From: Hemileia vastatrix
Lineage: Eukaryota; Basidiomycota; Pucciniomycetes; Pucciniales; Zaghouaniaceae
NCBI GenBank assembly: GCA_030280995.1
Contig: JASXTE010000010.1
Location: 25,235,823-25,299,822, forward strand
Reading direction: 5' to 3'
Length of the DNA: 64,000 bases
Shown in pieces: positions 1 to 12,876 of the stretch. The notes under the pieces are model-generated. The model was not told where the DNA came from. It saw nothing but the letters and a program-made list of their open reading frames with translations, and made no database searches. How positions within the stretch are numbered: the first letter of the stretch is position 1; the number at the start of each line of letters is the position of its first letter. Made by a program: the position numbers and the translations under genes.

Positions 1-1729
1 AATATTTGAGAGAAATTATCACCAAAAAAATCAGATAATGAAGAACCTACAATTGACACAAAAATATAATAGCTTGTTAACTGATCAAGGTTACCAGGAA
101 TTGAAAAGTGAGTTGAATAGGGTTTCTGGTGACTTGTTTAGGTACAAGGTAAATTATGAAAATAACTTTGATTTGTGGCAAAATATTAAAAATGATCTAT
201 CTGAATTTCAAGAAACTATGTATATCTGTTGCTAAGAGCTAGAAGGTCATAAATAAAACTTGAAAAAACTAAATGACCATTATTCATCTCTTAAAAACAA
301 GAGCCAATTATCTTTTGCAACAATCTATGAGACATTAACTAGTATTGCAAGGGTGAAAACTAGGTTAACCAACATTGAAGAACAATCAAACTCATTGTAA
401 TTTGACCTGAAATACTCTGTCACTCCTTTGAAAGAAACTGTTGCACAAGCTACTGCATAAGTACCTGAGCCAAGTTCTTCTAGAGAAGAATTAGTATAAG
501 AGAAACCTGTAGATATTTCTGAGTTTCCATCAAAAATTGATGATGCACCCTGTTCATCTATAGATGGGTTAAAAATGAGATTACTGCTCAATTATAAAAA
601 TTGCAGCTTCTTCTTACACAAAAGCAAGTTATCCACAAGGAAAGTAATTCAAATAAGAAGAATTGGCTTAAACTTGACCAATATTCAAAATTTGATAGTG
701 ATTCTTCCTCTGATTGGCAACAATTAATATGCAGAATTGATAATCTAAAAACTCTTATAAACTACAAGATGAAGAAATTGTGTCTAAATTGATTTCTTTG
801 TTTTCCAATGTTACCCTCATGTGGTATGAATCTGTCCTTTTGGATAATAATGATTACTCTTGGGAGAATTGGAAAAAATTAATTAAAGCACGATTTGGTG
901 GTTCAAAGTTTAGGTTAGCCCAGCAAAGGCAGAATGAGGAGTCTAGATATAGTTCATCCTCTACAGAAAAAACTATTGAGTTCCTGATGAAACTAGTAAA
1001 AATATTGAGAGAAATGGATCCAAAGATGGATTATGAACTCTGGAATGACAGGATCCTTTATAAATTGCCAATGTCTTTGATAGAATTAATTGTTGAAAGA
1101 CCTGAATTCTACAGTGAGCCTTCTTCCTTTATTAATATTTGTAATGAATTTCTTTTAAATAACAGGTATGAATCTAGGAAGTTCTTCCCAAGACCTTCAG
1201 TGGAGAAACCCTCCAACTACCAACAAAAACTTCCTGAAAAAGCTGGTAAACCCTCTGCCCCTGTAGCATCTAAAAATATGGAACAAAAAGTTACTTTAAA
1301 TGCAGCAAGCCTTGGAAGAAAGTTCATGTTTGTGACAAGAAAATAAACCTAGTTAAAAAAACAGAGGAGCCTTCTGATGACACAGTTGCACCAGATGATA
1401 CTTCAAGTGATTGTTCCAGCAACATTTCTTGTGAGTCTAACCAGGAAATCCTGATGCTGGAGGAAGATATTCAATATTTGAATAATATTGACATCGATAA
1501 AAATGATTTTTCCTCAGTTGAAGATGCTAAAATTATAAGAAATCTTGAGGACACATTAATTATTATTACTCCTCTCAAGGCACCAGTCTTGATTAATGGA
1601 AATAACATTGAAGTTGTTATGGATTCTGGTGCTGGAGGAAGTGCTGTCTATGAAAAATCACTTGCTTCAGTAAATCAGGATTATAAATAAAAACTTATGC
1701 CTGTCACTTCTGAAAATTGGAGAGGTTAT
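1..1729 (+). pseudogene. Element F: decayed chromovirus gag to protease remnant (left part)
   Basis: This is a remnant of a Ty3/gypsy gag-pol gene that runs off the left edge. It aligns piece by piece with the intact gene of element A: the coiled-coil Gag region (QKYNSLLTDQGYQ near 70-100), the capsid block (SDWQQL to LRAM-like text, about 690-1200) and the retropepsin motif DSGAGG near 1624. It is broken by stops at about 233 and 255, several more before 600, and frame changes near 600, 780, 1345 and 1690. The zinc knuckle clear in A is destroyed near 1290-1340. The reading stops at 1729 in the protease, where a TIR element is inserted, and resumes at 6328. It is a dead copy, probably of the A family or a close relative. 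Confidence 0.85.
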
Positions 1730-2594
1730 CAACACGCAATATGGGAGGTGGACTCTCTAGCAAGTCCACAACCTTAAACCCAAATTCATATCTAATTGAG
1801 CACACATTGAGGTGGTGTTGAAACAATGATGAGGAAATATTGATTTTAATTTGAACACAACTTGAAATTAATTCAAACATTTATTGAAGCACAGTTTATC
1901 ATTAGCAAAACAAATCTTGATGCTTGACTTACTAGAATTTTTGTACGAATATTGAAGTAACTGAACCACACTACCAAAAAAAAGTGGACACATTCATAAG
2001 ATTGTGAAAAATCATGTTTTTTGTTCTTTCTTTGAAAATATAAACATTATTGTATAAATTGAACTAAAACCACTTTTGCATGCTTTTACAGGATTTTTCA
2101 CTAATAAATTTATAAAATAATCTCCAAATACTATAAAAACTTATTTAAGAAAAAAGATTATTAAAATTATACTTTTCATCAAAATTTTATTAGTAAAAAT
2201 TTCCTGAAGTATATATTTACACCCATTGTATGAGTATATATTCTTAAGTATTTCTTAAGCTTTAAAGTATTAGTGGAAACTACATAAAGCTCAAAATTGA
2301 TGGTTAAAATAATTTAGTTAATTGTACAATCCAAAAAATAAATATTTATAGCATGATTTTAGATTTAAAAATATTTTATTGTCACTATTTTTCAAATAAA
2401 TATTTTACCATTACCTTCATTATAGAAAGAAATTAAGTGTCAAATTTCAAAAACAATAAAATATTTGGCTAAAATTTTTTTCACAATAGTTATAAGTTTT
2501 TTTTGTTTCATGCCATTTAATTTTCAATTCTCTATAACTTATTATATATGTTTATTATTTATTTTCTTTAAAAATTATCATTCCTAATACTTCC

Positions 2595-3131
2595 CTCCCC
2601 TCTTTTGTGCTTCCTATATGCTTCCCCTCACACATTCTCTCACTCTCTTAAATTTAGTGCTACTCTTCCCAGTCCTCTCCCCTCACCACCCCTTGTATCC
2701 CCCTTCCCCACCCCTCTCCCTCCCACCTCACCTCACCTAAATCAATTTGTTACACATATCAACCCTTTTGATCCCCTATCCACCCTTATATATCTCATAT
2801 CACTATGAATAAATTTAACTGATCTCTTTCTCACCCCTCTTACTCTATTTGGAAAAAAGGGGTGAATTTACAAGCCAAAGAGGTGGGGTGAGCAGTGAAA
2901 GGATCAATATGATTCTGAGGTTAAATGATTGGGATGGGGAACAAGAAGGTTGGATTTGGAAGTGAGAGGTTCAGGATATCTTAAAAAAGGCTTGGTGGGT
3001 TAAAGGGTGGAAAGGAAAGGTTGAGGTAGGAGGTGAAAGAGGTGGGGTGGGGTGGGGATGAGTATAGATGAGGAGGGAAGCAAGAGTAGTGAGGTGTGGT
3101 GAAAAGTAAAAGGGGAGGGGAGGGGAGGGGT
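2595..3131. repeat. Strand-asymmetric arms: pyrimidine-rich then purine-rich (imperfect giant hairpin)
   Basis: Inside the TIR element, about 2595-2850 is C/T-rich on the + strand (runs such as CCCTCCCCTC, CACCTCACCTCACC). About 2860-3131 is G/A-rich with the mirror composition (GGTGGGGTGGGGTGGGG, GGGGAGGGG). The two halves are approximate reverse complements and could fold into an imperfect hairpin of several hundred bases. The open reading stretch in the left half (2605-2808, Pro/Ser/Leu-rich) is a by-product of the low-complexity sequence. Confidence 0.6.
3112..3130 (+). other. Canonical G-quadruplex motif
   Basis: Four runs of four G separated by single A residues. This is a textbook G4 consensus with 1-nt loops, at the outer edge of the purine-rich arm. 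Confidence 0.8.
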
Positions 3132-6100
3132 AAGGAGTATGGAAACTTACTCATGAATGTTTGATACTACAGTAACTTCCCTGGGATGTTTATCAAAAGA
3201 AGAGATATGGGAGTGAAGTCAGAAGGAATACAAAGGCAGAGAAAGGCATGTATAGAACTCAAAAGGATGTGAAACAAGGTAAACTCTATCTTTCAGCCAA
3301 GGAACAGAGTTCACCCTGTCTGATTTCAGCACTCATTTTTCACAATCAAAAACAACATGTTAAAGTGGTTTATTTCTATTTGTAACCTTCAATACATACA
3401 AGCTATTGGTATATTCAATGTTTGTAATAAGGACCAAACATTGAAAATGAAGATCTATAGGAGTGTAAAAACTAGCCATTAAATACTATTTCAATTTTTT
3501 ACAAAGTCTTTTACAGAATGTTTATTAAGAATATACATAAGATAGAAAACCAATAAAATGGGTAAACTTTTGAAACAAGTTGCAAAAATTAAAAAATCCT
3601 ATATTAAAATTTTGAGCTAATGAACTTTTTTCCTTTTATTAGATGAATGTATAGAGCTTTTAATTTAGTTCAGAAAAATTTTAGTTAGATGTATAATATT
3701 TTCAAATTCAAAAATAAAATTCAAAAAAATATTTAAGATGAAACACATTGATATATATAGTAAACCTTTTGCTTTATTTTATGTTCTATGATTACTGTAC
3801 ATGAAATAATAATTAGTCATGATAACCAAACATTCAATAAAATGAGTATGTTAGCTTTGTCAATATCTTTTCTATAATCTATTAAATAAAAGAAAAAAAG
3901 TTTTTGAGTCATCTTTTTACTAAAGTTTTTTCATTTCAATGACTATATACATTTTCCAAAAGTAATATATCTTAATTTTGGTGGAACTTAGATTGAACTC
4001 AGAATGAGATCCTGTTTCAAACTGTGGTTCAAGCTAAGTTAAACTGTGAGAAAATTTATAATTTTTTAAAATTTTTATCAAATATTTTTAAATGTAAACA
4101 AGTATATTCTTATATCAAAATGTATTATATTAAATACTTTAAATTTCTGGAAACAAATACAAATGATGAATCATTTTGGAGAACTTTTTATTAAAAATAT
4201 TTGGATGTTGATTTTCTAATATTATGAAATTATTCTTTATTATGAATTAAAGATTAAAAAGATATCTAAAAATAATTTTAATGCAACTATAACATATAAA
4301 AAAGGTATCAGATCTTCTTTTTAGATTCATACTAACTCAAAAAAACAATTTGTTCATTTTAATTACAAATTATATAGATCCTTCAAAGTCACAATTTTTT
4401 TTCTTGATCTTCATGTGTAAATTAAAGGGAAATCTCATAGGATAAAAATTATATTTTTTTAAAAAATTAAATAAATATATTTCAAAAAAATATATATTGT
4501 TGTAAAAACTCAAAGTTTAACCTTACGTTTCTGTATTAAATGTGTTCTGATGAGTTGAAATATTCTCCATCCAAATTCATTTTTTTAAAAATATATTCAT
4601 TCTAGTATCTCTTATTTATAAGGCCAATTAAAAGAAGATTTTTAAAATCTTCTTTTTACATATAATATCAAAGGTATTTTACTTTAAAGAATTAGAAATT
4701 TAATAGCAGAATAATATTATTTTTACCTATCAGTGTGAATATCATCTTTCTAATAAATGATTGATAATTTGTTAACTCATATATTCTATTTAAGAAGTAT
4801 GTGTAAATGTTCAGTTGTGAATGAATCCTCCCAATAACTTTTTTCCAAAGACTACAGCAAACCTGAAACTTTTTACTTAATTTCTTCATAAACAACATAG
4901 AATTGAAATATTGTGTCTATAAATTTAAAATATTCATCATTATTTATTTTAATTAAAATGTAATCCATTTAAGACTAGCTTTTTTATATGAGTATAACTC
5001 AAAATACCTATTGTGTCTTTTTTACAAAATAATTATCATATGGTAGTTATTCAATGATAAACTAATATAATGATAAAAAATTACCACTTCTACTTATTAA
5101 GTTCAGTTCTTGCACAATATTTTACTCTGAAATTTGACCTGAACCACCTTTTTTGACATGAGAACACTTTTGAAAATCTATGGTGCTTATTACCAGGTGG
5201 ACACAGCAATTATCCCACCATATAGAATGGAAGCACAGTTAAGCATTAATATTAAATTAAAAGAATTTTATGCTTTTTTTTGTGTTTTATCTTTAAAATT
5301 TTACTTCTAGTTTGAATTTCAGTTTTTCATATGGAAAATCATTGAGTAGTGATTAATTATTTTAACTCATGAGATCACTCACCAACTGACAATATTTTCA
5401 TAGAATTTTAATGAACTAAATCAAGAAAAGTTCTAGAATTACATATATTTATTATGTTAACTAAATGCTGATTACAAAACTACTTAGTATTTGAGGAATA
5501 AACAGAGTAAATAAAAGTTCAAAAATGAATTTCCTTTTGATTTTAATCATTGACTTGCATTTGAAAATTTCAAAAGCTGGATTGAATCTACTATTATAAG
5601 AGATATACTTTTTTATAAACATTTAATCAAATAATTTCTCAAATATTATTGTTGAGTATATGAAATATATTAGAGTACTTCATTTAGTGAGATATTGAGA
5701 AAACAAATCAATAATTTTTTTTGTTTGGTTATATGTGGCTTAACTGTAATCTAGATTTAAAAATATAAGATATTTGATGGTTTGATATTTATTTTGGATA
5801 ACTCAACAGAATTGAAAATAATTAAATTGAATGAACAAAAAACATAAAAATTCATGAAATAAAGAATCAGGTCATATGGGTCAAAATTAAAAATCAAAGC
5901 TTCAAATTCTGGGTTAAAAGAAGTTTTCAACAAAGATAGCCACATATATAAATTTATATTTTTTCTTAAAAAATTAATTAACTCATTAGAAATCTTAGAA
6001 GTAAAATTTTTGAAATAAGTACTATGATTTTTAGTCTTTTTACTGATAAATTGAGACTAAAAATTAGCATTAAATTGTGTTTTATTAAAAAATACAGTGG

Positions 6101-6194
6101 ATTTATCAGATTCTTAAGCTCCCCAACTTTGTATCTCTATTAATTTTTCATTAAACTCTCAATATTATTTCAGCACAGTATCATTCATCCTTGG

Positions 6195-6307
6195 TTAAGA
6201 GCTCAATATGAGTTCAAAGTAAATTTCAGTATCAGTTCATTATAAGTTCAGTCTGAGTTACATCTGTGTTTGATCTAAGTTCAAGTTGAGGACTTGCTAG
6301 CAAGTCC
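6195..6307 (+). repeat. Subterminal AGTTCA repeats and 18-bp palindrome of the TIR element
   Basis: At least four AGTTCA/GTTCAR words are spaced about 15-25 bp apart just inside the right terminus, followed by the perfect palindrome GGACTTGCT/AGCAAGTCC at 6290-6307. Subterminal arrays of this kind are typical transposase-binding regions of cut-and-paste elements. That role is inferred here. Confidence 0.5.
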
Positions 6308-6330
6308 CCCCCAAATATTGTGTGGTGTAT

Positions 6331-8675
6331 GGCTCTGTTTTATCCCCCATTGGTAAATAAAAAGCTACAGTATTTTTCAAATATAACCATGGCTTTGTAA
6401 GAGCTATGTGTGAGTTTGTAGTTATGAAAAATGATAACTTAAGCAATTGGTTCATTGTGGGAAATAATATATTAACAAAATATGGCATTAAGCTTGATCC
6501 CTCAAACCAATGCTTCACAATGGGGTTGAATGGGAAGAGAAAATTTAAAATTTCTTCCCCACAAAAAATAATAACATCAGGATTGAACACATGTCAATCT
6601 GTAGTTCAATATAAAGGAAGATTTACAAAAGAAATTCCTGCCCTTCTTTCTGAAATTGACACAGCTTCTTTTGTAGAATAACTTTCCGGTGAGTAAAAAG
6701 CTTCCATAATCCAGTTGATAAAATCTTTTACTATGGCCTTTGCTCATGGTTCACATAAATTAGGATTGGTAAAAGAAGAGATGAAGCTTTAATTATCTTT
6801 CCCATTAACTGTAATACCACCTAGTTTAAAAAATGGAGCCTTATCCTGCTTCCCCCACAAAGAGAAAAGATATTGAAGACAATATATCTACCCTTTTAAA
6901 AATTAATATAATTGAAAAAGTAGTTGAAACACCTAAATATTGTGTTATCTCACCTGTCTTAGTTTCTTATGAGAAAGAAAAATCCAGGTTATGTGATGAT
7001 TATAAAGCATTAAATACTTATACTGTAGATGATATCTATCCTTTACCTAGAATTAGCTCTATCCATGCTACCTTACAAGGTGTTAAATATATCAGCTGTC
7101 TAGATGGTAATAAAGGATATCACCAGGTACCTCTTGAGAAAAATTCACAAAATTTTCTAATTATTACTACTCATATGGATATTTATAAGTATATTAGGAT
7201 GCCATTTGGCCCCAAAACATCACCTTCAGTTTTTCAAAAATATTATGGATAACACATTCTATCAAGAAATAACTGAAGGATGGTTAATGATTTACATTGA
7301 TGGTATCATCATATTCTCCAAAACATTTGAGGACCACCTTAACCACCTATGTAAAGTGTTCCATAAAATGGATGAGATAACTATGACACTTTATTTGAAA
7401 TAATGAAAATTTGGCTTTAATTCTTTGAAAGTTCTTAGTCATCTAGTCTGAGGGTTACAGATATGTGTTGACCAGAACAAGGAGGCAGCCATACACCAGG
7501 TAAAAGCTCCTACTACAGTTAGAGAGCCCCAAAGTTATTTGGGAATGTGTGGATACTATATAAAATATTTTTAAAATTATTAAGTCATAGCATTACCCCT
7601 CACCCAATTAACTAGGAAAGATGTTGCTTTTCTCTGGTATAGTGAAAGACAAAGAGCTTTTGACACTATAAAATTTTTTTTGATGTCAGCACCAATTCTT
7701 GCCTTGCCTGACTTTACTCAACCATTTTTTTGTGCACTGATTCAAGTTTTATTGGCCTTGATGCTACTCTCCACCAAAAACAAGTTATGAAAGATAAAGT
7801 ATCAGAAGTAATAATTTGTTATATTTCAAGAACCTTAAGAGATGGTGAATTGAAATATGGTGCCACTCAAATTGAGTGTTTGGCAGTTGTGTGGGCTATG
7901 TAAAAATTACATTATTATCTGGATGATTAGAAATTTGAACTTGTCACTGACTGAAGTGCAGTGAAGTCCTTCTTAAACTTAAAAACACTTAACAGACACA
8001 TTTTCAGATGGAAGTTGGATGTTCAGGAATACAGAGGAAGGATGAAATTAATTAATAGGGCTGGTATTGTTCATTCAAATATGGATATATTATCAAGGTT
8101 ACATTTTCCAAATGATGAATCTAATCCTGCATATGCTCCTGAGGATGAAATAGTTCACATTCATATGATATATGGGGTTTATATGGCAGAAGGGCTATTA
8201 CAGCTTATTCTGAACAGATATGATAAAGACACTGACTTGAAAAAGCTGTGCACTATATTAAATGATCCAAAGAATTCTTAAATACAAGCATCAATTAAAA
8301 CCCTTCCACCAAAGTACCAAAATGTTAGGAAAAAGGTAAACTTTCAATATATGAAGGCTATCTCTATTATAGAAGAGATTTGAGTAATGTTATTGTTATT
8401 CCTTCTCCTATGGAAGAAATCATCTTGAAAATTTTTCATGATGACATATTGGCAGGACATTGTGATCTTGATAAAATATTGATTAGAATTAAGAACACTT
8501 CTTGGTGGGCTAATATGTCTGAAGACACCAAACTATATGTTGAATCCTGTGATTCTTGCCAGAAATCAAAGAGATTAATTTGGAAAAGAGCTGGATTGAT
8601 TCAACATATTGAATCTCCTGGTGCACCATGGAAAAGTATCAACATGGACCTTGTAACAGGACTACCAATTGCTGG
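6331..8675 (+). pseudogene. Element F: decayed protease-RT-RNase H-integrase remnant (right part)
   Basis: This continues the F gag-pol frame after the TIR element. Recognisable in order are the end of the protease domain (NWFIVGNNILTKYG, about 6440-6490), RT (YCVISPVL near 6940, LDGNKGYHQVP near 7100), RNase H remnants (7700-7990) and the start of integrase with its HHCC zinc module (HDDILAGH near 8440, CDSCQKSK near 8550). The RT active site reads YIDG instead of YIDD (about 7291-7302), so a catalytic Asp is lost. Stops at about 6679, 6790, 7250, 7401, 7901, 7930 and 8279 plus frame changes confirm decay. Homology to element A ends abruptly after the codons for PIAG at 8675, where the LTR of E appears to begin. 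Confidence 0.85.
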
Positions 8676-9772
8676 TGTGGTCTTCCAAAATTGGCAGAGC
8701 CCTTCGTTGGCTTATTTGGTGTTGTTTTGGTATACCTTAAATGGCATTATTTAATAATTAGGTGTTTTTCTAGAATTACGCAGCAAATATTGGGACTACT
8801 GGGATATGAATACTACCATTGGATAGCCCTGGTTCATCTCTATATTTTCTGTCTTGATGACATTTTTCATAGTCTAAGTATTTGGGGGGTAATCTCTCAT
8901 TTTTGATTTAAAAAGATTGCTGTTGAATTTTGCTTTTTGTGTTTTACAGGCTAACCTTAAGTCTTAGGGTTAAGTGCTTAGTAACTTTGGAATGAGCTGA
9001 ATTTTCTCTACATTTCATGTCTCAATGTTGCTATAGCATAATTATATGTTTTAAAGGTTTTAGTAGTTGTAGTTGATTTTTCTAAGTATTTTGGGTATTT
9101 TTGGTGGTTTTTGGTGGTTTTCTGGCTTCAGGGTGGTCAGGCTGCTTCAGGCGGGCCTCCTGACGTTGGGATGACTGCCTGCCTCAGTGCTAGAGGGCTG
9201 GGAAGCATTTCTAGGGAGGTTTTATGCAATTTGGCAGTCAGGAACGCCAAATTTGTTGGTGTGCATTGGCTCTTAGTAGTCTGGGTGTATGTAGTGAATA
9301 AGACAGTTTGGGGCAACCTTAATTATCATACAACCATCCTGAGGTGATATCCTTGTTCATCACTCAGTTTTCACTGCTTTCTGGCCACAATTGGTTGTGT
9401 TTGTTGCAAAGTGAGTTCTTCATTTAACTTAACTTGGCAACTGTTTTCTATGGTGTAGTCTTTCAAGCTATATCAAGTATTATTGCTGTTTCTGGTATGG
9501 ATTTGCAACCTACATCAAGTATAATTTCTATCTCTGGGGTGGACATTGGTCTAAATTTCAGTTCTTTGGTTTGGTAGTCTGTCTGGAGACTACTTTCTTG
9601 ACTGATCAGGAAGTCAAGTGTGTTGGAAAAGGGGATTTTGGTAAACAGGAACTAAATTACTGTAGCAGGTAAATCTCACTCTATTTTTCTAAAGGGACAT
9701 GGGATTTTCTCTCTGGTTTTTCTCCAACTCACTTGGTCAAGGCCTATAGCTAGTACTATATGATTGTCTGCA
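8676..9772 (+). repeat. Probable 5' LTR of element E
   Basis: Homology of F to other chromoviruses stops at 8675, and a tRNA-Lys-type primer-binding site lies at 9777-9793. The interval starts TGTGG and can end TGCA at 9772, which would give a 1.1-kb LTR. No matching 3' copy is in the window, so both boundaries rest on context alone. Short open frames here (for example about 9111-9347) show no recognisable protein. Confidence 0.45.
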
Positions 9773-9776
9773 TTTC

Positions 9777-9793
9777 TGGCACCCAACGTGGGG
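9777..9793 (+). other. Primer-binding site of element E, tRNA-Lys type
   Basis: TGGCACCCAACGTGGGG is, apart from one G-to-A, the complement of the 3' end of eukaryotic tRNA-Lys(CUU), the primer of several retroviruses and gypsy-type elements. It sits 4 bp after the inferred LTR end and 73 bp before the gag start codon. Confidence 0.75.
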
Positions 9794-9865
9794 AACAGAT
9801 CTTCTAGTTTTTTGGAATCTCTGTTGTCCTTGATTGGCTTTTTCTGGTGATTTTGGACTGGAAGA

Positions 9866-11698
9866 ATGGCTTCTGGTTCTTCTATATCTGTGGTGACTGT
9901 CAGTGGGGGGGGAAGGTCCTCCTGCTGTGATGGTTAGTGAATGTGTAAGGATTAAAACTTGGGGTGGTACCAAGTTTAATGGTGAAGATGTAAAGTGGTT
10001 TCTGGAGAAGCATGAAACTGCTGCTGGTGTGGATGGTTCTTCTTATCTGGACATGGTGAAACAAATTATCTTCTTCATTGGTGATAGGGCAGTGTAGACA
10101 GAGGTTGTGGCCATGCCTGGCTACAAGAAGAGGGACTGGAAGTTACTGTGTAGGGAGATGGTAGATATATGGGGTGTCAGGTTCACTATGGTGGATCTGA
10201 ACAAGGTTTTCAGTGAATTTCAGTCTCTTGGTGGTTTTGGTAACTTGCACAGTTAAAGGAAGTTTCTGCTACAGTTTGATCCTGTGGTGGAATACTTGGT
10301 GGAAGTAGAGGAGCTGGCACATGAAAATGCTTTAAAACATGTTTTTTAGTCTTCCCTCGCTAAAGATATCAGGATGGATTTGTTGAAGGAGCTGTCAAGG
10401 AAGGAATTGATGAAGACTCTTTATAATAGGGACCAGAAGTTTCCTGCCTTAGACAAGGTGAAGGAGGCAGTGGAGGCCCATTTGAAGTTATTGGCTGTGG
10501 ACACCTATCAAGAGGGGTGTGCCAAATATGTCAGCATCAGTGAGGCTTTGGCTGAGGAGGAGAGTAGAGTAAAGAAGGAGGAGAAGAATATGGTGAAGGT
10601 TCCCAAACAGGAGAGGGACCCAGTGGTGGAGCTGTTGGCTGATCTGAAAAACCAGCTACACATTTTTGTTCAGGAGGCTATGAAGGCAAATAAGGCTCCT
10701 TCTCAGCCCAGATATTTTGACAAGCAGGATGGTAGGAGTGATCCTTGGGTCTGCTCTTATTGCAGTAGGAGTGGGAAATAGTCCAATGATTGTTGGGCTC
10801 TGAACAGAGATGTTTCAGAGGGAAAGGTGGAGTTTGTTGGCAGGGTTTTAAAGTTCCCTGACAGTTCATTTGTGAATCCCAGTGAGGGGCAGGCTCCTGT
10901 TGATTTGGTCAGGAGAAGGGCTAGTCTCAATCAGAGGAGGCCAAGGTTTGAAAGGCTTCCTGATCAGGGGAAGTCTTCTGGTAAGGAAGATGATGATGCC
11001 AAGGGAAAAGGGAAGGAGGTTAATAAAGTCTCTTTTTCTACTTCCTTTGGTGGGTTAGAATTATATTCTTGTGGTGAACAGTCAAGTGGTGAATGCTTGG
11101 CTGGTGTCTATGATGTAGAAGCAGGAAAGGTGGGAAGGCCTAAGAGCAGCTCTCAGGCCAACCAAAGCCTAAGGCTTCTAAGGTGGATCCTAAGCTGAGT
11201 GCAGCTAGGAGAAAGTACAACAAAGAAGAGCTGTACAAGATTCAGAAAAGGATCGCTAATATGGGCCCCCCTAGCTTTGGTGCATTGGACATGAATGGAG
11301 AGCCAATGCCTATGGATGTGGATTCTGACTCTGAGGAGGATGTTCCTTTGGCTTTATTGCCAAGGCCTGCCGGAGTTAGAGGTTCTGGTGAGGGATCTGG
11401 TTTTATTCCTGTTGATGGAAAATCTGTTGGTGGTTCTGGTCCTCAGGAAAATTCTAGGACCAAGGTAGTGAATCCAAGGGTTCACTTTAAGAGGCCAGTA
11501 GTTTCTGGCCAATCTAAAGTTATGGACTCTGTTCTGGAAAGGATGAACCAGGGTCAGGTTTCCCTCACTTATAGGGAATTTTATGCTATCAGTCCTGGGT
11601 TGTATGATAGACAAAAGAAGTTGTCGACCAGAAGAAGGGTGTCTTCTAGGGAGGTAGAATGCATATGTGATTCTGCTGAAAAGTTTGGTGAGGGGTTG
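9866..11698 (+). pseudogene. Element E gag, degenerate
   Basis: Gag of a Ty3/gypsy lineage unrelated in sequence to A-D. The likely start is ATG 9866 (MASGSSIS...). An 8-G run near 9905-9912 shifts the frame; with 7 G the frame would continue into EGPPAVMVSECVRIKTW. The capsid-like part (WGGTKFNGEDV, 9960-10350) has stops at about 10095, 10253 and 10347. A basic/acidic coiled region follows (10374-10700). A zinc-knuckle remnant CSYCSRSGK-stop-SNDC (10750-10790) has lost its His and carries a stop. The downstream linker is Ser/Gly/Pro-rich, with a frameshift near 11170-11190. The gene is cut at 11698 by element D and resumes at 52881 in the protease with the frame preserved (SAEKFGEGL joined to VTHFSAPLG). 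Confidence 0.75.
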
Positions 11699-12876
11699 TT
11701 TCAGCCTAGATATCCCTAGGACTGAGTATTTCTTATGCTTAAAATAAGATAAACTTAAGAAAATTAAGCTTATATCTTAAAAATAAGGTTAAAACAATTA
11801 TATATATGATTATAATACATATATATATAATTATTACACTATTATATAACTTATAGTAGTTTAAATAGCTTATCCATAGCCTAATAATACTTATTAAGAT
11901 TTTAATGGAGTCATAATATACTTATCTTAAGTGATATTAAGTAATTATTGACATACATAAGCTTAAATGTATACATAAAGTTCATATTCAGTGAGATATG
12001 CAGTATATTATGTATATTTAGGTCTATAAGTGGGTATTAGCCTCTTAATAGCCTATAAACTTTTTTTTCTGCTTATTTTAGGTCATATGGACAAATTAAG
12101 TTGATTCACAACGCCTACAGAAGCATAGACATCTATATCAGATGCATACACTCAGTTTGGACAACTTAATCTGCTTCCTTAGATGGATATTCACGGATTT
12201 ATGGGTTGGGAGGTCATTGCTGGGTTAATGTGGATGCTTGGGGATGTTATTGGGGGCTTGGAAATTTCATTTCTTTCCTTTATATGCTTTGGTTTTCATT
12301 AAATCTCTTTTGGATTACTTATTTTACCTGTTTCTTTATGGTATCCGCTTTTATCTGGATTTTCTAATTATGTTTTGGGTCTGTGTTATCATTAATTGTG
12401 ATGGAGGGTCCTTACTGGAGGTCTGAGTGTCGAATCTTCTTGAAGTGGACGCCATGGGGAGGTGATGGGCCCTCAAAGTGCTGTAATTGCTGGGGATAGC
12501 AGTGACATCATCTGGATTGAAGGTCTGTGCACAACAGGGGATTTGGGTATAAGTAAGGAGGTATTTTGACAGTTATTCATGATCAATTACTTACTAAATT
12601 TAAATCAAACACTACAATACAATTATTAACATTTAGAAATATATTATAAAGCCTTTTATAAGTTGATATTATCATTATTAAAGCTATAACTATATTCTAT
12701 TTAGCTGTTTTCCACCACTAAGCATGCATTTAAATACAAGTATTGTGAGTTTTATTTGAGTATAACTATTTTATTAGTCTTCCCCTGAGGTTTAATCACT
12801 AAATAATTTATCAATAAGTAGTAGGACCATAAATAAAAACTATTATATCATACTTATATACTAGACAATACTGACA
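11699..12876 (+). repeat. Element D 5' LTR
   Basis: A 1178-bp LTR starting TTTCAGCCTAG (ancestral TGTCAGCC as in the 3' copy) and ending ACTGACA. It pairs with 51697-52875. By eye the pair differs at roughly 3-5% of sites. Confidence 0.92.

Larger units (their letters stand above)
1730..6327. mobile_element. 4.6-kb TIR DNA element, non-autonomous, inserted in F
   Basis: The F reading frame is interrupted exactly here. The flanks carry a 3-bp duplication TAT (1727-1729 and 6328-6330). The ends are imperfect inverted repeats of about 45 bp: the left end starts CAACACGCAATAT and the reverse complement of the right end starts CACCACACAATATT. Both then share CTAGCAAGTCC and CAAC. The right end holds a perfect 18-bp palindrome (6290-6307) and the left end an imperfect version (1749-1766). 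The interior is very AT-rich with no credible protein over 100 aa, so the element would need a transposase supplied in trans. A 3-bp TSD and a CAC-like end would fit an EnSpm/CACTA or Harbinger relative, but I cannot assign a superfamily. Confidence 0.75.

Noticed and set aside
2605..2808. Pro/Ser-rich 67-codon frame in the TIR element
   Set aside because: A by-product of the C/T-rich arm; no start context or motif.
12238..12426. Hydrophobic frame present in both D LTRs
   Set aside because: Differs between the two LTR copies without codon-type conservation; treated as chance.
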